A stretch of DNA of 64,000 nt from Pithys albifrons albifrons. Lineage: Eukaryota; Chordata; Aves; Passeriformes; Thamnophilidae. This document shows, in pieces, positions 51,411 through 61,715 of this stretch (its first letter is position 1; each line of letters starts with the position of its first letter). The stretch covers positions 20,543,185-20,607,184 of the forward strand of contig NC_092470.1 of the NCBI RefSeq assembly GCF_047495875.1. Reading direction: 5' to 3'. The notes beneath the pieces are model-generated. The model saw nothing but the letters and a program-made list of their open reading frames with translations, was not told where the DNA came from and did no database searches. Made by a program: the position numbers and the translations under genes.

Positions 51411-53701
51411 GTGCGGGGCCGGCAGGGAGCTGCCCTCCAGGGTCCCCGCGGGGCCGGTCCGGGGTCCCCCCACCGCCCTGACTCCCTCTTTTGTAGGTGT
51501 TCGCGCCGGAGAGGGGGGAGCATCTGCAGCCGCTGAAAGCCGCCGCCTCCATGGGAGCCCCCGCCGCCTTCCTCTGCGCCCCCGAGGCCAAGGGTAACGC
51601 GGGCCGGGCGATGCGCACCGAGGGCGCGGCCCCGGGGGCGGCCCCCGCCGGCGGCTCAGCCCCTGGGGGGCACCGGGGCCGCCGCTTTCGTTTGGGGGCT
51701 TTGGGGAGCAAAGCGAAACAAACGGTTTCCGGGCGGGGGTCGGGGCTGGAGCCCCCCCGGGCCCGGGGACGCCGCCGAGGCCGCGGCCGGTGCGGCGGGG
51801 ATGGGCTAGGAGGGCCAAGCTCCTGCCCACAAGCTACTTTCCAACAGCAAAGCGATTAGGATGTCCGCTAAGAAGGTTTTAACGAGGGCTTTGTCCGTAA
51901 TTATGTAATTAAGGATATATCAGGACCATACTTTCATTGCTTATGGTTGAAAATCGGTTTATTAACTTTAAGAGCAAGATAAAGAAGACAATCACTCCAC
52001 GGCAGAGGATTTAGAGACCAGAAAATCCTATCAGGACCAAAGGAATGTCTCTCATCCCAGCCCTGTAAATACCGACAGAGGTAAGCGCCTCTCCGCGCTG
52101 CTCCGCGGGGCGATGCGCGGCCGCTCCGCGGGCCATGCGGGGTCGGGGAGCCCCCTCGGCGGGGCTGATGGAGCTTCGCCCCCCACCAGGAGAGGAAGGC
52201 CTGGCCATGGATGTCACCGGGACGCAGCTGGTGGAGAAGGACATCGAAAACTTGGCCCGAGGTGAGGCGGGGACGCGTCCCGCGGCGGGGCGGGGGCTGC
52301 GGGGCTCGGCGGGCTGGGGGGGCCGGTGACACCCCCGGCCTCTCCCGCAGCTCGAGGTATTTGTGTTTTGTGCAGGAGTGATTAACTCCTGTGATTAATG
52401 TAACGTAATGCGATTAGCGCCGCGCTGAGCCGCCTCCAGATGGAAAAGTGCGGGCTCCCCTCAACCCCGCCGTGTATTTTTAAAACAGATGAGTTACAAA
52501 AACTGGTCCTGGAGCAAATGGAGCTGAGGAAAAAACTGGAGAGGGACTTCCAGAGCCTGAAAGGTACCGGTGCCCCCGTGCCCCGCTCATCCCTGGCGCC
52601 AGGCGGGGAGCGGGCGCGGTGCTGACCCCTCGTCCCGCAGATAACTTCCAGGACCAGATGAAGCGGGAACTGGCGTACCGGGAAGAGATGGTGCAGCAAC
52701 TGCAGATCGTCCGAGGTAAGGCCCGGCCGAGTCCATCCGCCCATTACCACCTCTATTTTTTATCTCCTCTACTCTTTTTTATTTTTTCCTTTTTTTCTTC
52801 CTTTCTCCTCCTTTTTTTCTTCCTTTCTCCTCCTTTTTTTTTCTTCCTTTCTCCTCCTTTTTTTTCTTCCTTTCTCCTCCTTTTTTTTCTTCCTTTCTCC
52901 TCCTTTTTTTCTTCCTTTCTCCTCCTTTTTTTTTTCTTCCTTTCTCCTCCTTTTTTTCCTCCTTTCTCCTCCTTTTTTCCCTCCTTTCTCCTCCTTTTTT
53001 TTCTTCCTTTCTCCTCCTTTTTTTCTTCCTTTCTCCTCCTTTTTTTCTTCCTTTCTCCTCCTTTTTTCCCTCCTTTCTCCTCCTTTTCCCCCCTTTCTTC
53101 CTATTTTTCTTTATTTTTTCCTTTTTTCTTTTTTAAATATCTTTTCTTTCGTGCCCTCCAATTCGTCTCGGCAATTCGAGCCGCCCCTCAAAGGGCTGCG
53201 AGGCATCATTACACGGGAGCGAATGAACCTTCCCTCTCGCAGTAATTTCCACACGGGCTAAATTAAAAACCGAGGCGTAAAATTACCTGGGAAGGCAGAA
53301 AGCCGTGCCCGGCTTTACATCCATCACGTCCCCCCGTTGCCCTCCTCCCCTCCTCCCCCCGCGCTGCGATGCCCTCGGGCCCAGCGCAGCCCCGACGGGG
53401 CGGCCGCGCTGGGCCCCGCGGGGCGCGGTGTGATCGCTGCCCCATTCCAGACACGCTGTGCAACGAGCTGGACCAGGAGAGGAAGGCGCGCTACGCCATC
53501 CAGCAGAAGTTGAAAGGTACCGGCGTGGGGCGGGTTGGGGGGGCACAGACGGCTAAAGAGGGGCATGGGGGGCTCGGGGGGTGACGGCTCCATCCCTCCG
53601 CAGAGGCTCACGACGCGCTGCATCATTTCTCCTGCAAAATGCTGACCCCGCGGCACTGCACGGGGAACTGCTCCTTCAAGCCGCCGCTGCTGCCCCAGTG
53701 A
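49434..53701 (+). CDS. SKOR1: SKOR1, SKI family transcriptional corepressor 1, complete CDS
   Basis: CDS join 49434-51410, 51497-51593, 51973-52080, 52190-52261, 52489-52563, 52641-52715, 53451-53516, 53604-53701; 2568 nt, 855 residues plus TGA. SKOR1 (CORL1, LBXCOR1) is a nuclear corepressor that works with LBX1 in dorsal spinal cord and hindbrain neurons and binds SMADs to dampen BMP signalling. Residues about 35-135 form the Ski/Sno/Dac domain (LKPNQVGETSLYGVPIVSLV, SSRRCGMITKREAERL). Residues about 140-235 form the SAND-like SMAD4-binding domain with Cys148, Cys168, Cys171, Cys174 and His187. The middle is Ala/Gly/Pro-rich with a poly-Ala run near 435-450 and an acidic stretch near 577-594. 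From about residue 730 a coiled coil follows. The N-terminus MEAIASQMGN separates it from SKOR2. Human SKOR1 is about 965 residues; the shorter length lies in low-complexity regions. All junction phases agree. Confidence 0.95.
51497..51593 (+). CDS. SKOR1: SKOR1 coding exon 2
   Basis: The acceptor is CTTTTGTAG ending at 51496 and the donor GTAACG begins at 51594. The exon encodes VFAPERGEHLQPLKAAASMG and continues to CAPEAK plus one base. This matches the VYAPERDEH...CTPETH segment of mammalian SKOR1. It is GC-rich like the preceding exon. Confidence 0.88.
51840..51972 (+). promoter_or_regulatory. AT-rich intronic block before SKOR1 coding exon 3
   Basis: About 130 bp of AT-rich sequence, with GTAATTATGTAATTAAGG, precedes the weak acceptor of the exon at 51973. 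It may be a conserved element, a splicing enhancer or both. The rest of the intron (51594-51839) is GC-rich and featureless. Confidence 0.4.
51973..52080 (+). CDS. SKOR1: SKOR1 coding exon 3 (AT-rich, weak acceptor)
   Basis: The exon encodes (E)QDKEDNHSTAEDLETRKSY, then QDQRNVSHPSPVNTDR, ending with one base before the donor GTAAGC at 52081. It aligns with the mammalian EPDKEDNHSTTADDLETRKS segment, and both flanking phases fit. The acceptor TTAACTTTAAG has almost no pyrimidine tract. The exon and about 130 bp of upstream intron are AT-rich inside a CpG island, so it is easily missed by open-frame scanning; no ATG-initiated frame covers it. Confidence 0.9.
52190..52261 (+). CDS. SKOR1: SKOR1 coding exon 4
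   Basis: The acceptor CCCCCCACCAG ends at 52189 and the donor GTGAGG begins at 52262. The exon encodes (G)EEGLAMDVTGTQLVEKDI and ENLAR plus one base, which is the start of the conserved C-terminal helical region. It matches the mammalian EDGLTLDVTGTQLVEKDIEN segment. Confidence 0.94.
52489..52563 (+). CDS. SKOR1: SKOR1 coding exon 5 (coiled coil)
   Basis: The acceptor TTTTTAAAACAG ends at 52488 and the donor GTACCG begins at 52564. The exon encodes (D)ELQKLVLEQMELRKKLER and DFQSLK plus one base, an amphipathic heptad-repeat segment of the SKI-family coiled coil. Confidence 0.95.
52641..52715 (+). CDS. SKOR1: SKOR1 coding exon 6 (coiled coil)
   Basis: The acceptor CGTCCCGCAG ends at 52640 and the donor GTAAGG begins at 52716. 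The exon encodes (D)NFQDQMKRELAYREEMVQ and QLQIVR plus one base. This segment is nearly invariant in SKOR proteins. A long pyrimidine array begins about 25 bp past the donor. Confidence 0.95.
52741..53135. repeat. Pyrimidine-only array in SKOR1 intron, about 21-bp unit
   Basis: TCTTCCTTTCTCCTCCTTTT repeats about eighteen times with an almost pure C/T plus strand. It starts about 25 bp after a SKOR1 exon donor. Such mirror-like pyrimidine tracts can form triplex DNA. Confidence 0.93.
53451..53516 (+). CDS. SKOR1: SKOR1 coding exon 7 (coiled coil)
   Basis: The acceptor CCCCATTCCAG ends at 53450 and the donor GTACCG begins at 53517. The exon encodes (D)TLCNELDQERKARYAIQQ and KLK plus one base, continuing the coiled coil. 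This segment belongs to SKOR1-type C-termini and supports SKOR1 over SKOR2. Confidence 0.95.
53604..53701 (+). CDS. SKOR1: SKOR1 terminal coding exon
   Basis: The acceptor CCCTCCGCAG ends at 53603. The exon encodes (E)AHDALHHFSCKMLTPRHC, then TGNCSFKPPLLPQ and TGA at 53699-53701. The Cys/His-rich end matches mammalian SKOR1, with one extra Gln before the stop. Confidence 0.95.
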
Positions 53702-54200
53702 GCCCCCCCGGCCCTCCTTCCCCCGAAGCCATGAGGGCAGAGCCCACACAAGCCATTTCCACGAGGAGACACTTGTACATAGAGGACTCGGAGCCCGGCT
53801 TTCCTCGGACTGGCAATACGGCGGGGGGCGGCCCCGGGCCGGTCGGGGGGAGCCGGGCCCTGCCCGCGCCCCCCGCTCCGCCTCCCCCTCCCTCCCTGTG
53901 TGTCCGCTTCTTCCACCCTCGTCCAGACTGGAAACAAAAGTGGCTATGTGCAATGGATATAAATGTACTGTGATTCTCTTGGTACAGTATTTGTCGGATT
54001 TTTATTTATTTATGATGTATATTTATCCCCCCTCCCCGCCCCGGGCCCCCTCCTTTCCCCCTCCCTGTAAATTCTGGATGTAACGGCACTTTAAGGGCGG
54101 CCCGCGACCCCCGAGGCAGAACATCGCTCGCCCGCTCTGCGGACAGACCCCTCTGTACGTGATTTTGGTTCTTTAATAAAAACAGACTTTAAGAAGCCTC
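53702..54200 (+). other. SKOR1: SKOR1 3' UTR
   Basis: This GC-rich sequence follows the stop and contains an AT-richer stretch at about 53930-54080 with a TTTATTTATTTATGATG-like run. It runs to the AATAAA at 54175-54180. The exact cleavage point is not visible but should lie within about 30 bp of the signal. Confidence 0.8.
54175..54180 (+). terminator. SKOR1: SKOR1 poly(A) signal
   Basis: Canonical AATAAA in the context TTCTTTAATAAAAACAG. A G/T-rich stretch (GGTGCGTGGGGCTGG) begins about 20 bp later, as expected for a cleavage site. Confidence 0.85.
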
Positions 54201-54334
54201 CTGGTGCGTGGGGCTGGCCCGGGGGGCGGGGGTGCCCACGCCGGGCACGCCGCGGGAGGGGCTCGACGGGTGGCCCCCGGTACCGAGGGTCTGAACCTGG
54301 GGGGCCGCGGAGCTTCCTCGATCCCTCCTCCTCC

Positions 54335-54480
54335 TCCTCGCCGCAGTCGGGAGCTCATTAATGCCCATTTATATGCTCGTTTCACACATGACGATATTCC
54401 ATTAATGAGCTCGGAGAGCGGGCACGGAGTCGCGCGCACACCTATTAGCCCGAAATACCTGTTTTCAGCCCAGAATTAAC
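54335..54480. promoter_or_regulatory. Downstream SKOR1 element with 13-bp inverted repeat
   Basis: GAGCTCATTAATG at 54351-54363 is the exact reverse complement of 54400-54412, with a 36-bp spacer. Both arms contain an ATTAAT homeodomain-type core. The block is AT-rich, lies about 170 bp past the SKOR1 poly(A) signal, and stands out from GC-rich flanks. Confidence 0.45.
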
Positions 54481-54654
54481 CTCGGACCGCAGCGGGACCG
54501 GGATCGGGACGGGGACTGGGACGGGGCGAGGCTGCACCGGGATGCCAGGGAGCTCCAGGGTGGCAGGGACCGGGTGGGGAGACTCCCCGGGAGCTGCGGG
54601 AGGGATGCGCCGAGATCCCCCTGCGGCGGCCGGGACCGGGCAAGGGATGCGGGG

Positions 54655-55135
54655 ATAGGGAGCTCAGCAGCATCCCGGGCATCAATCAGCAGCATTCCGG
54701 GGATCAGCAGCATCCCATGGATTGGGAGCATCCCAGGGATCAGCAGCATCCCGGGGATCGGGAGCATCCCAGGGATCAACAGCATCCCGGGGATCGGGAG
54801 CATCCCAAGGATCAGCAGCATCCTGGGGATCGGGAGCATCCCGGGCATCAGCAGCATCCCGGGGATCGGGAGCATCCCAGGGATCAGCAGCATCCCGGGG
54901 ATCGGGAGCATCCCAGGGATCAGCAGCATCCTGGGGATCGGGAGCATCCCGGGCATCAGCAGCATCCCGGGGATCGGGAGAATCCGAGGGATCAGCAGCA
55001 TCCCGGGGATCGGGAGCATCCCAAGGATCAGCAGCATCCCGGGGATCGGGAGCATCCCAAGAATCAGCAGCATCCCTGGGATCGGGAGAATCCCAGGGAT
55101 CAGCAGCATCCCGGGGATCGGGAGCATCCGAGGGA
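54655..55135. repeat. 36-bp minisatellite (two 18-bp halves) downstream of SKOR1
   Basis: GGGATCAGCAGCATCCC alternates with GGGATCGGGAGCATCCC, with variants. The 18/36-bp period again keeps several frames open on both strands. Confidence 0.94.
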
Positions 55136-55554
55136 AGGGGTTGGTGCGGGGATGCCCCCGGGGGGCTGCGCGTTGCCCATCCCGGCGAGGTCGCTGCGCT
55201 GCGAACCGGCCGCGGGAGCGCCGAGCGCGGCTGTGCCATCAATTAGTTGCTGAGGTTCATTAGACGGTTCCGCGGCCTGCGCTGCCACCGCGTGGGCGCA
55301 GCCGGAGCTGCAGCTGCCTCCTCCTCCTCTCCTTCCTCCATTCCCAATCCCGGGAGCGGCTCAGCTGGAGCAGGAGCAGCAGCTCCCACCCATCACCTGA
55401 GGGCAGCGCGCCCATCCCAGCCAGGGCAGGTGGGCACGGTTGGCTGGGATGAAGGTTAAAAACGCTTGGGGGGTGGAAGCAGAGAGGAGTTTTCTGGTTT
55501 CTCGTTGTTTTTCTGAGGTTCAGGCAAAGTTCCCGTGGTTTCTTTGCTCTGGGA
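55136..55554 (+). other. Intergenic, GC-rich, unique
   Basis: Short GC-rich stretch after the array. No gene recognised. Confidence 0.35.
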
Positions 55555-55685
55555 TGCCCTGGAAGTGCCCAAGGCCAGGCTGGAGCAACCTGGGCTGGTG
55601 GGAGGTGTCCCTGCCTGTGGCAGGGGGTGGGACAAGGTGGCCTTCAAGGTCCCTTTCAATCCACTCTGGGATTTCCTCCTCTGAA
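55555..55685 (+). mobile_element. CR1 tail fragment
   Basis: CCAAGGCCAGGCTGGAGCAA, GGTGGGAGGTGTCCCTGCC and TCAAGGTCCCTTTCAATCC are CR1 3' end sequences. Confidence 0.7.
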
Positions 55686-56885
55686 CGCAGCCATCCTGCA
55701 CTCTGAGCTGAAGGAGGTTCTGATGTGTGACCCTGACCCTGAGGAGGAACAGCAGAGCTGGTGGCATCTCTCCTGCAGGTAAGTGTTTGGGAAGGGGCAT
55801 CATCCCCTCAGCCATGGGGGGGATGTGTGAAAAGGGAGGTGAGTAAAAAAGAATCAAGGTCTGCAAGAGGTGATCCCTTGAGGGAATGAAACAGCTGGAG
55901 CCCTTTGGAGCTTGTAGGGGGGGCACCTGAACCTCTTTCTTGCATGTTCCTCTATACCCTTCAGGCTGGGTCATTGTTGGCACCTCCCAGGCTGGGGGTG
56001 ACCCTGTGGAGGAGCCCCAGAGGAGCCTGGCCTGGGTACCTGGGCCTGCTGTGCCCACCTGCCCTGGCACACCCCGTGTGTGGCAGCAGAGCCTACAAAC
56101 ATGGGTACAAAAATGAACTATTATGTGGTATTAATATTTTCACACTACTTAGCTCTCATTAAAATGTACTTTGCAGAATTTAATATGTGACTTCAAATGA
56201 CACAACGTATTAAGTGCTTAATATACTAGAAATTATGAAACTATTATAGTCTAAGTAATATGAAATAATTAGAGTGAATTAAACTTCACCAGCAGAATGA
56301 GGGAAAGGCTTCAAATTTTTTATTCTTTTTTTTTTCTTCAGTCTCAGAATAGTTGAATGCAGTAATGGCCCCTGAAAATAAACAACCAGAGTTGGGATTT
56401 TTAAATAATTAAAGCAGGAAGAAGCCTGGAGTGTCTGTAGTTGAGCTTGTGGTGCATTTGGAACGGGGGAAGCAGAAGGTCTGGTTGCTGCAGCTGATGG
56501 AGTTGCTCTTTCAGGCCAGTGGCCCAGCAGCTCCGAGGAGCTGCTCACCAGAGCTGCAGCCTGGCCAGGGCCTGGCCCCATATGCTGCTTCCCTCTGGTG
56601 CACAGGGCTGGTTGTTTGAGCTGAGCAAACGTGGTGGCTCTTGGTGACAGAGAGGGCTCTGGTGCCACACGGCCTGGGAGTGCCCTCTGGGTGGGGTGCC
56701 AACCCCAGAGACCCCCCCCTTACAGTCCCAGCACTGTGGCCTCACTTTGGGGAGGGGTTTGAGCCCTTGGGTGGATGTGGGGGAGGAATTGCAGGGCTCT
56801 TCTTGCAGTGGGGGATCACCCTGCAGGGGGGGTGTCTGCAGAAGAGATGCCAGGCACCTGATGGAGCTGCCAGGTTGGGGCAGGG
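55686..56885. other. Intergenic, with AT-rich candidate element at 56100-56300
   Basis: The part at 56100-56300 is AT-rich and repeat-free (GTGGTATTAATATTTTCAC, ACAACGTATTAAGTGC, GAAATAATTAGAGTGAATT) within GC-rich sequence and may be conserved. The rest is unremarkable. Confidence 0.4.
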
Positions 56886-56889
56886 GGTT

Positions 56890-57400
56890 CAGCCAGGGTG
56901 TGGGAGGGTGTGGGGCTGTGGGGCTGCACTGCTGGGGCACAGCTGGGCACAGGGCACACCTGGGGTGTGATAGAGTGTGGGACTGTGGGGCTGCACTGCT
57001 GGGGTACAGCTGGGCACGGGGCACACCTGGGGTGTGATAGAGTGTGGGGCTGTGGGGCTGCACTGCTGGGGCACATTGGGCATGGGGCACACCTGGGGTG
57101 TGATAGTGTGGGACTGTGGGGCTGCTCTGCTGGGGCACAGGTGGGCACGGGGCACACCTGGGGTGTTGAACTATGTGGAACTGTGTGGGGCTGCTCTGCT
57201 GGGGCACACCTGGGGTGTGATAGAGTGTGGGACTGTGGGGCTGCACTGCTGGGGCACAGCTGGGCACGGGGCACACCTGGGGTGTGATAGAGTGTGGGAC
57301 TGTGGGGCTGCTCTGCTGGGGCACAGCTGGGCACTGGGCACACCTGGGGTGTGGGACTGTGGGGCTGCTCTGCTGGGGCACAGCTGGGCACTGGGCAGGG
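56890..57400. repeat. 67-bp minisatellite
   Basis: About eight units with GTGGGACTGTGGGGCTGCAC, TGCTGGGGCACAGCTGGGCA and CACACCTGGGGTGTGATAG, some shortened. Confidence 0.92.
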
Positions 57401-57509
57401 CAGGACAGGGACCCACCCGCTGTGTCTCCCAGCCCCAAACCTGTGCAGAGAGGGGGCAGCTCAGGTGAGGGGTGTCTGTCCAGCAGCAGAGTGGGTGGAT
57501 TGACAGGAT

Positions 57510-57745
57510 GCCATGAGAGAGAGGAGACAGGTTAGATATTGGGAGGGAATCCTTCCCGGGGAGGGTGGGCAGGCCCTGGCACAGGTGCCCAGAGAAGCTG
57601 TGGCTGCCCCATCCCTGGGAGTGTCCCAGGCCAGGTTGGACAGGGTTTGGAGCCACCTGGGCTGGTGGGAGGTGTCCCTGCCCAGGGCAGGGGTGGGATG
57701 GGATGAGAGACCCTTTCCAACCCGCTCGGTGATCCCAGGCTGGCA
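57510..57745 (+). mobile_element. CR1 3' end fragment
   Basis: AGGTTAGATATTGGGAGGGA, GTGTCCCAGGCCAGGTTGGA and GGTGGGAGGTGTCCCTGCCC are CR1 strings. Confidence 0.8.
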
Positions 57746-59765
57746 CCAGGAGATGGCGTTCCCAGCCCCGCTCTGCTCCGCGCTCCTCCACCGAGTCTGG
57801 AGCTTTGGAACGGAGGGTTTGTGCGACTTCCATGGAAACTACCAAAAGTGCCCCTTGGCAATGCCAGTCTGAGCCGAAGGGGGGCACAGCCCGCTCAGCA
57901 CCCGCGAGCTTATCCCGGCCCGGGGCAGGACGTGGCATTTGCTCTCACAAGGTCCCTGTTCCTTCTCCAGCCTGTCCCAGTCTCTCTGACCAGTCCTGTC
58001 CTCCCAGTCCCTCCCAGCTGGTGTCCCACCATTCAGGTGGCCGATATTGATGGCGAGGGATGGCACTGCTCACTGGCTGCCAGCTGGACTCTGTACCCTG
58101 ACACAGCCTTTGATCCTCCAGTCTGGCCAGTTTTCCTGCCATGTCTCTCTGGTTTGGCCCTGGTGATGCCATGGGAGCTGTGCCAACAGCCTGGCCAAAG
58201 CCAAGGTAAAGAAACCCCTGATTGCCCTCATCCAGAGCCCTTTCATCCCAGAGGGCACCCAGGAACCATTTGTGCCTGGGGAACCTGCCCTGGCTGTTCC
58301 CAGTCACTGTCTTGGCCCCTTGGCAGAGAATTCCAGCAGGATTTGCTCCACCACCTTCCCAGGGTGATGCTGCTGAGGCCAAAAGTTCTGCACTGACCAC
58401 TCTGGTTCCTCCAGACCAAAGCTGGGAGTCCCATTTGCCTTTCCCAGTCACCAGAACTGCTGAGACCTTTTGGAGATGACCCAGTGGGTCACAGGGACTG
58501 TGGCTGGTCCCTTGGGTGCTGCCCACTCAGCACCACGGGTGCCAGTTTGTCCAGGGGGCCAGAGGGTCCTGGAATGGTCATTGTCACCAAAGTGAACCAT
58601 GACCTGTTGGCTGGGGAGTTTCTGAGTTCTTTCTCAGGGGAAAAACCCCAAGCCCTTCAGGGTCTGTCTGGCTGCAAGGGCTGGGGACAAGGTGTGGGTC
58701 TGGTCCTTGCCTGGCTGGAGGTTCCTCCCAGAGTTTTTGGGAAAACAAGTTAATTTGAGCAATGATGTGTCTGAATGGTGTCCTTTGGGTTGAAATTCAG
58801 AATTTAGGGACAAGTGTGAGCAGGACAGAACAGAGCTGTGTGTGAACAGGATGAGGAGTCCCCAGGTGAGGAGGTTGTCATTAAATGGATTGGATTTTGG
58901 GTGCAGAGGGGCCTTGGTGCTGTGAGGAGGAGCAAAGGGTAGGGCAGCTCTGCCTTGCTCACAGAATCACTGATTTCCATGTAACAAAAGGAACTCTGTG
59001 GTTCTCCTGAAAACTTAAAACACATTTTCCTTTTTTTTCTTTCTTTCTTTTTTTTTTCCTTCTTCTTAAAAGCTGACAATTCTTTCCTTTGATCTCCTTT
59101 CTGCCTCTTAATGAAGTTGTGGCTCAGCCTGCCCTCACTGTGCCCGTTGTTTTTGCTTTGCTTCACTGCCCAACCCTGCCAGGGCCAGAGCTGGGCTGGG
59201 CTCTCCTCTCCCCACTATCTCCCACCTCCTGCCACCAGCTCAGCTTCCAAGCCCCCAGCAAACAGGGAGGGCCCAGGGAGGGCCAGGCTTCCACTGGAGT
59301 CTGTCAGAGCTGCACAAGCAAAGGAAGAATTTGACACTAACAAATGAATTCTCTCTGGTTTGCCACGGGGCAATTCAGCTGCTGCTGCCACAGAGCAGGT
59401 GGATTGACTGGGGAGGGCACCAATGCCTGGGCTGGGCATTGCCAGCCCACTGATGCTGGAGGCAGCCATGGGGTGATGGGACCCCAAAAACCTTGTCCCA
59501 GCAGTTTGGCTGCCCAGAGCCACTTCTCTTGTGCTGGAAGTCAATTAATTGGCAGGCTGGGAAGGGGGCAGTGGGCACTGCCCAGGGCTGGCAGCAGTGC
59601 TGGTCCCACTCTGCTCATTGCCAGCCCTACAGAGACTCTTGGAGACCCCAGGGCCTGCTGAGCCCCATCCCCAGCGTGTCTTGGTGGTGGGTTCCTAATC
59701 TCTAATTGAATTACCACCCTCACCACGAGCTCTGAGTGACTGTGCCAGCTGGGAGGGCACAATCC
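57746..59765 (+). other. Intergenic, unique
   Basis: No recognised coding exon, RNA or array. A T/C-rich tract is at about 59028-59070. Confidence 0.4.
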
Positions 59766-59769
59766 CAGC

Positions 59770-60260
59770 ACAGTTCAGGTTGGAAGGGACCACTGGAGGA
59801 CACCCAGTCCACCCTCCCTGCTCAGCAGGGTCCCAGGAGGGGACTGCCAGGACTGTGACTCTCTGGGCAGCCAGTTCTGGTGCTCAGTCACCCTCACAGT
59901 AAAAAGCCTCTTCTTAATGCTCAGGTGGAGCTTCCTGGGCATCCTTTTGTGCCTGTTGCCTCCTGTGCTGCTGTTGGGCACCACTGAGAGGATTCTGGCT
60001 CGATCCTCCTGGCACCTCCCTCCAGATACTTATAGGCATTGATTGGAGGTCTTATTTAGGATCTTATTTTGAAGATCTCTCCAGGCTGAACAGCCCCACC
60101 TCCCTCATCCTCATGAGAGGGATGTCCCAGCTCCCCCCATTGTTGGGGGATTTGCTCCAGGAGCTCCGTGTCCCTCTTGATTCCAGGAGCCCAGCTCTGC
60201 CCATGAGCCCAGTGAGTCCCCCCCAGGCTGGGCAGAGGGGCAGGATGTCCTCCCTGACCT
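59770..60260 (-). mobile_element. Diverged CR1 fragment
   Basis: The complement of CR1 3' sequence: CAGGTTGGAAGGGACCACTG near the tail, then GATACTTATAGGCATTGATTGG and CTCCAGGCTGAACAGCCCC. More diverged than the other copies. Confidence 0.75.
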
Positions 60261-61324
60261 GCTGCCATGGGCAGGCAGTGCTGCAGGGCTGCTGCTCCCT
60301 TTTGGGAGAGGACAGGAGCTCCTTTTGGGAAGCCTCTGCTCCTGGTTGTGCCCCCCCAGCTCTGGAGGAGGGATCAGCCTTGATCTGGAAGGGCCATTAA
60401 TGTCACCCTGCCCAAGTGCTGCTCTCTTAAAGGCACCTGCCAAGTCTAGCACGTTCTAATTTGCTCTTTTCCCAAGCATTCCAGGGTTTATGGCTCAGCT
60501 CAGCCTGGAGACAGAGCAGGGGCAGATGGAAAGCTCCCTGCAGAGGGTCTGCCCAGCAGCACCTTTGGGGGCTCCCTGGAGGGGACTGATGTGCCCTGAA
60601 ATATCTGCCTGTCCTGGGGGTTGTGTTGGGTCCTGCAGCAGTCTGAGCTTTGAGAGCTGGCAGGAGCTTTGTCTGGGTGCTGGTTGTGTCCAGCAGGTCT
60701 GTCTGAGCACAGGTGTGTTACTGCCTGTGCTCTGCTTTGAATGTTTGGTGGTTTTCAGGCAGCAAAGATTTGGGAACATGTTAATAGTGTAAAAATGAAA
60801 GAGAGACAGAGAGAGGGGGAAAAAAAGAAACTGGAGAGAAAAATGCATTTTCAGTGATGTCTGCACCACATTGAGAAGCACATTTGCAGTTTCTTCCCAT
60901 CTGTAGTGACTTGTCCAGAGCAAACATTACCAGTCAGTCCAGGTTTGGCTGCAGAATTGCCATAAACCATGGCAAGGGCATCCAGAATAGCACAGCCCTG
61001 GAACTGCTTCCAGGATTAGGTCCTACTCCCTTGAAAAATAAACCTTGGCAAGAGCTCCGTTCTCCCTAATAAAAATTCCATTTTCACAACTCTAATCAAG
61101 TTTTCCAGAGCCCTGGTCCAAATTAGAAACTGTTCACAGAATATCTGACCCAGGAGAACAAGATGGAGCTTTTCATTGAAAGCAGGGCTGGGTTGGAAAT
61201 TTCCAAACTTCCCAGTGGCTCCTCTGTGGGAAAACTGGGGAGTGTGTCCCAGCAAAGCCACCCCTGCCATGGCAAAGCTCCTGGTCCTGCTCCCTGGGGA
61301 AGAGTCTCCTTGGAGGATTCTTCT
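60261..61324 (+). other. Intergenic, unique
   Basis: Non-repetitive; nothing recognised apart from an AGAGAGACAGAGAGAGG tract near 60800. Confidence 0.4.
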
Positions 61325-61715
61325 CACAGACAGGCTGGGGGGTCACCTGGAGAAGAGAAAACTCCAGGGACACCTGAGAGCCCCTTCCAGGGCCTGAAGG
61401 GGCTCCAGGAGAGCTGGAGAGGGACTGGGGACAAGGGATGGAGGGACAGGACACAGGGAATGGCTTCCCACTGCCAGAGGGCAGGGATAGGTGGGATATT
61501 GGGAAGGAATTGCTGGCTGGGAGGGTGGGCAGGCCCTGGCACAGGTTGGGCAGAGAAGCTGTGGCTGCCCCATCCCTGGGAGTGTCCCAGGCCAGGCTGG
61601 ACAGGGCTTGGAGCACCCTGGGCTGGTGGGAGGTGTCCCTGCCCGTGGCAGGGGGTGGAACAAGATGAGCTTTAAGTTCCTTCCAACCCAAACCATTCTG
61701 GGATTCCATGAACTT
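61325..61715 (+). mobile_element. CR1 3' end fragment
   Basis: Closely similar over most of its length to 41455-41850 (GGGACAAGGGATGGAGGGAC, GTGGGATATTGGGAAGG, GGTGGGAGGTGTCCCTGCCC), ending CATTCTGGGATTCCATG. Confidence 0.82.

Noticed and set aside
49491..51830. 779-residue antisense frame and a 592-residue shifted sense frame
   Set aside because: Shadows of the GC-rich SKOR1 coding exon, where stop codons are rare in all frames.
52619..53245. 208-residue Phe/Ser-rich frame
   Set aside because: It is read from the intronic pyrimidine array between SKOR1 exons.
57746..58800. Possible coding exon or viral remnant
   Set aside because: Some frames are open for up to 190 residues, but no domain, splice pattern or repeat signature was recognisable.
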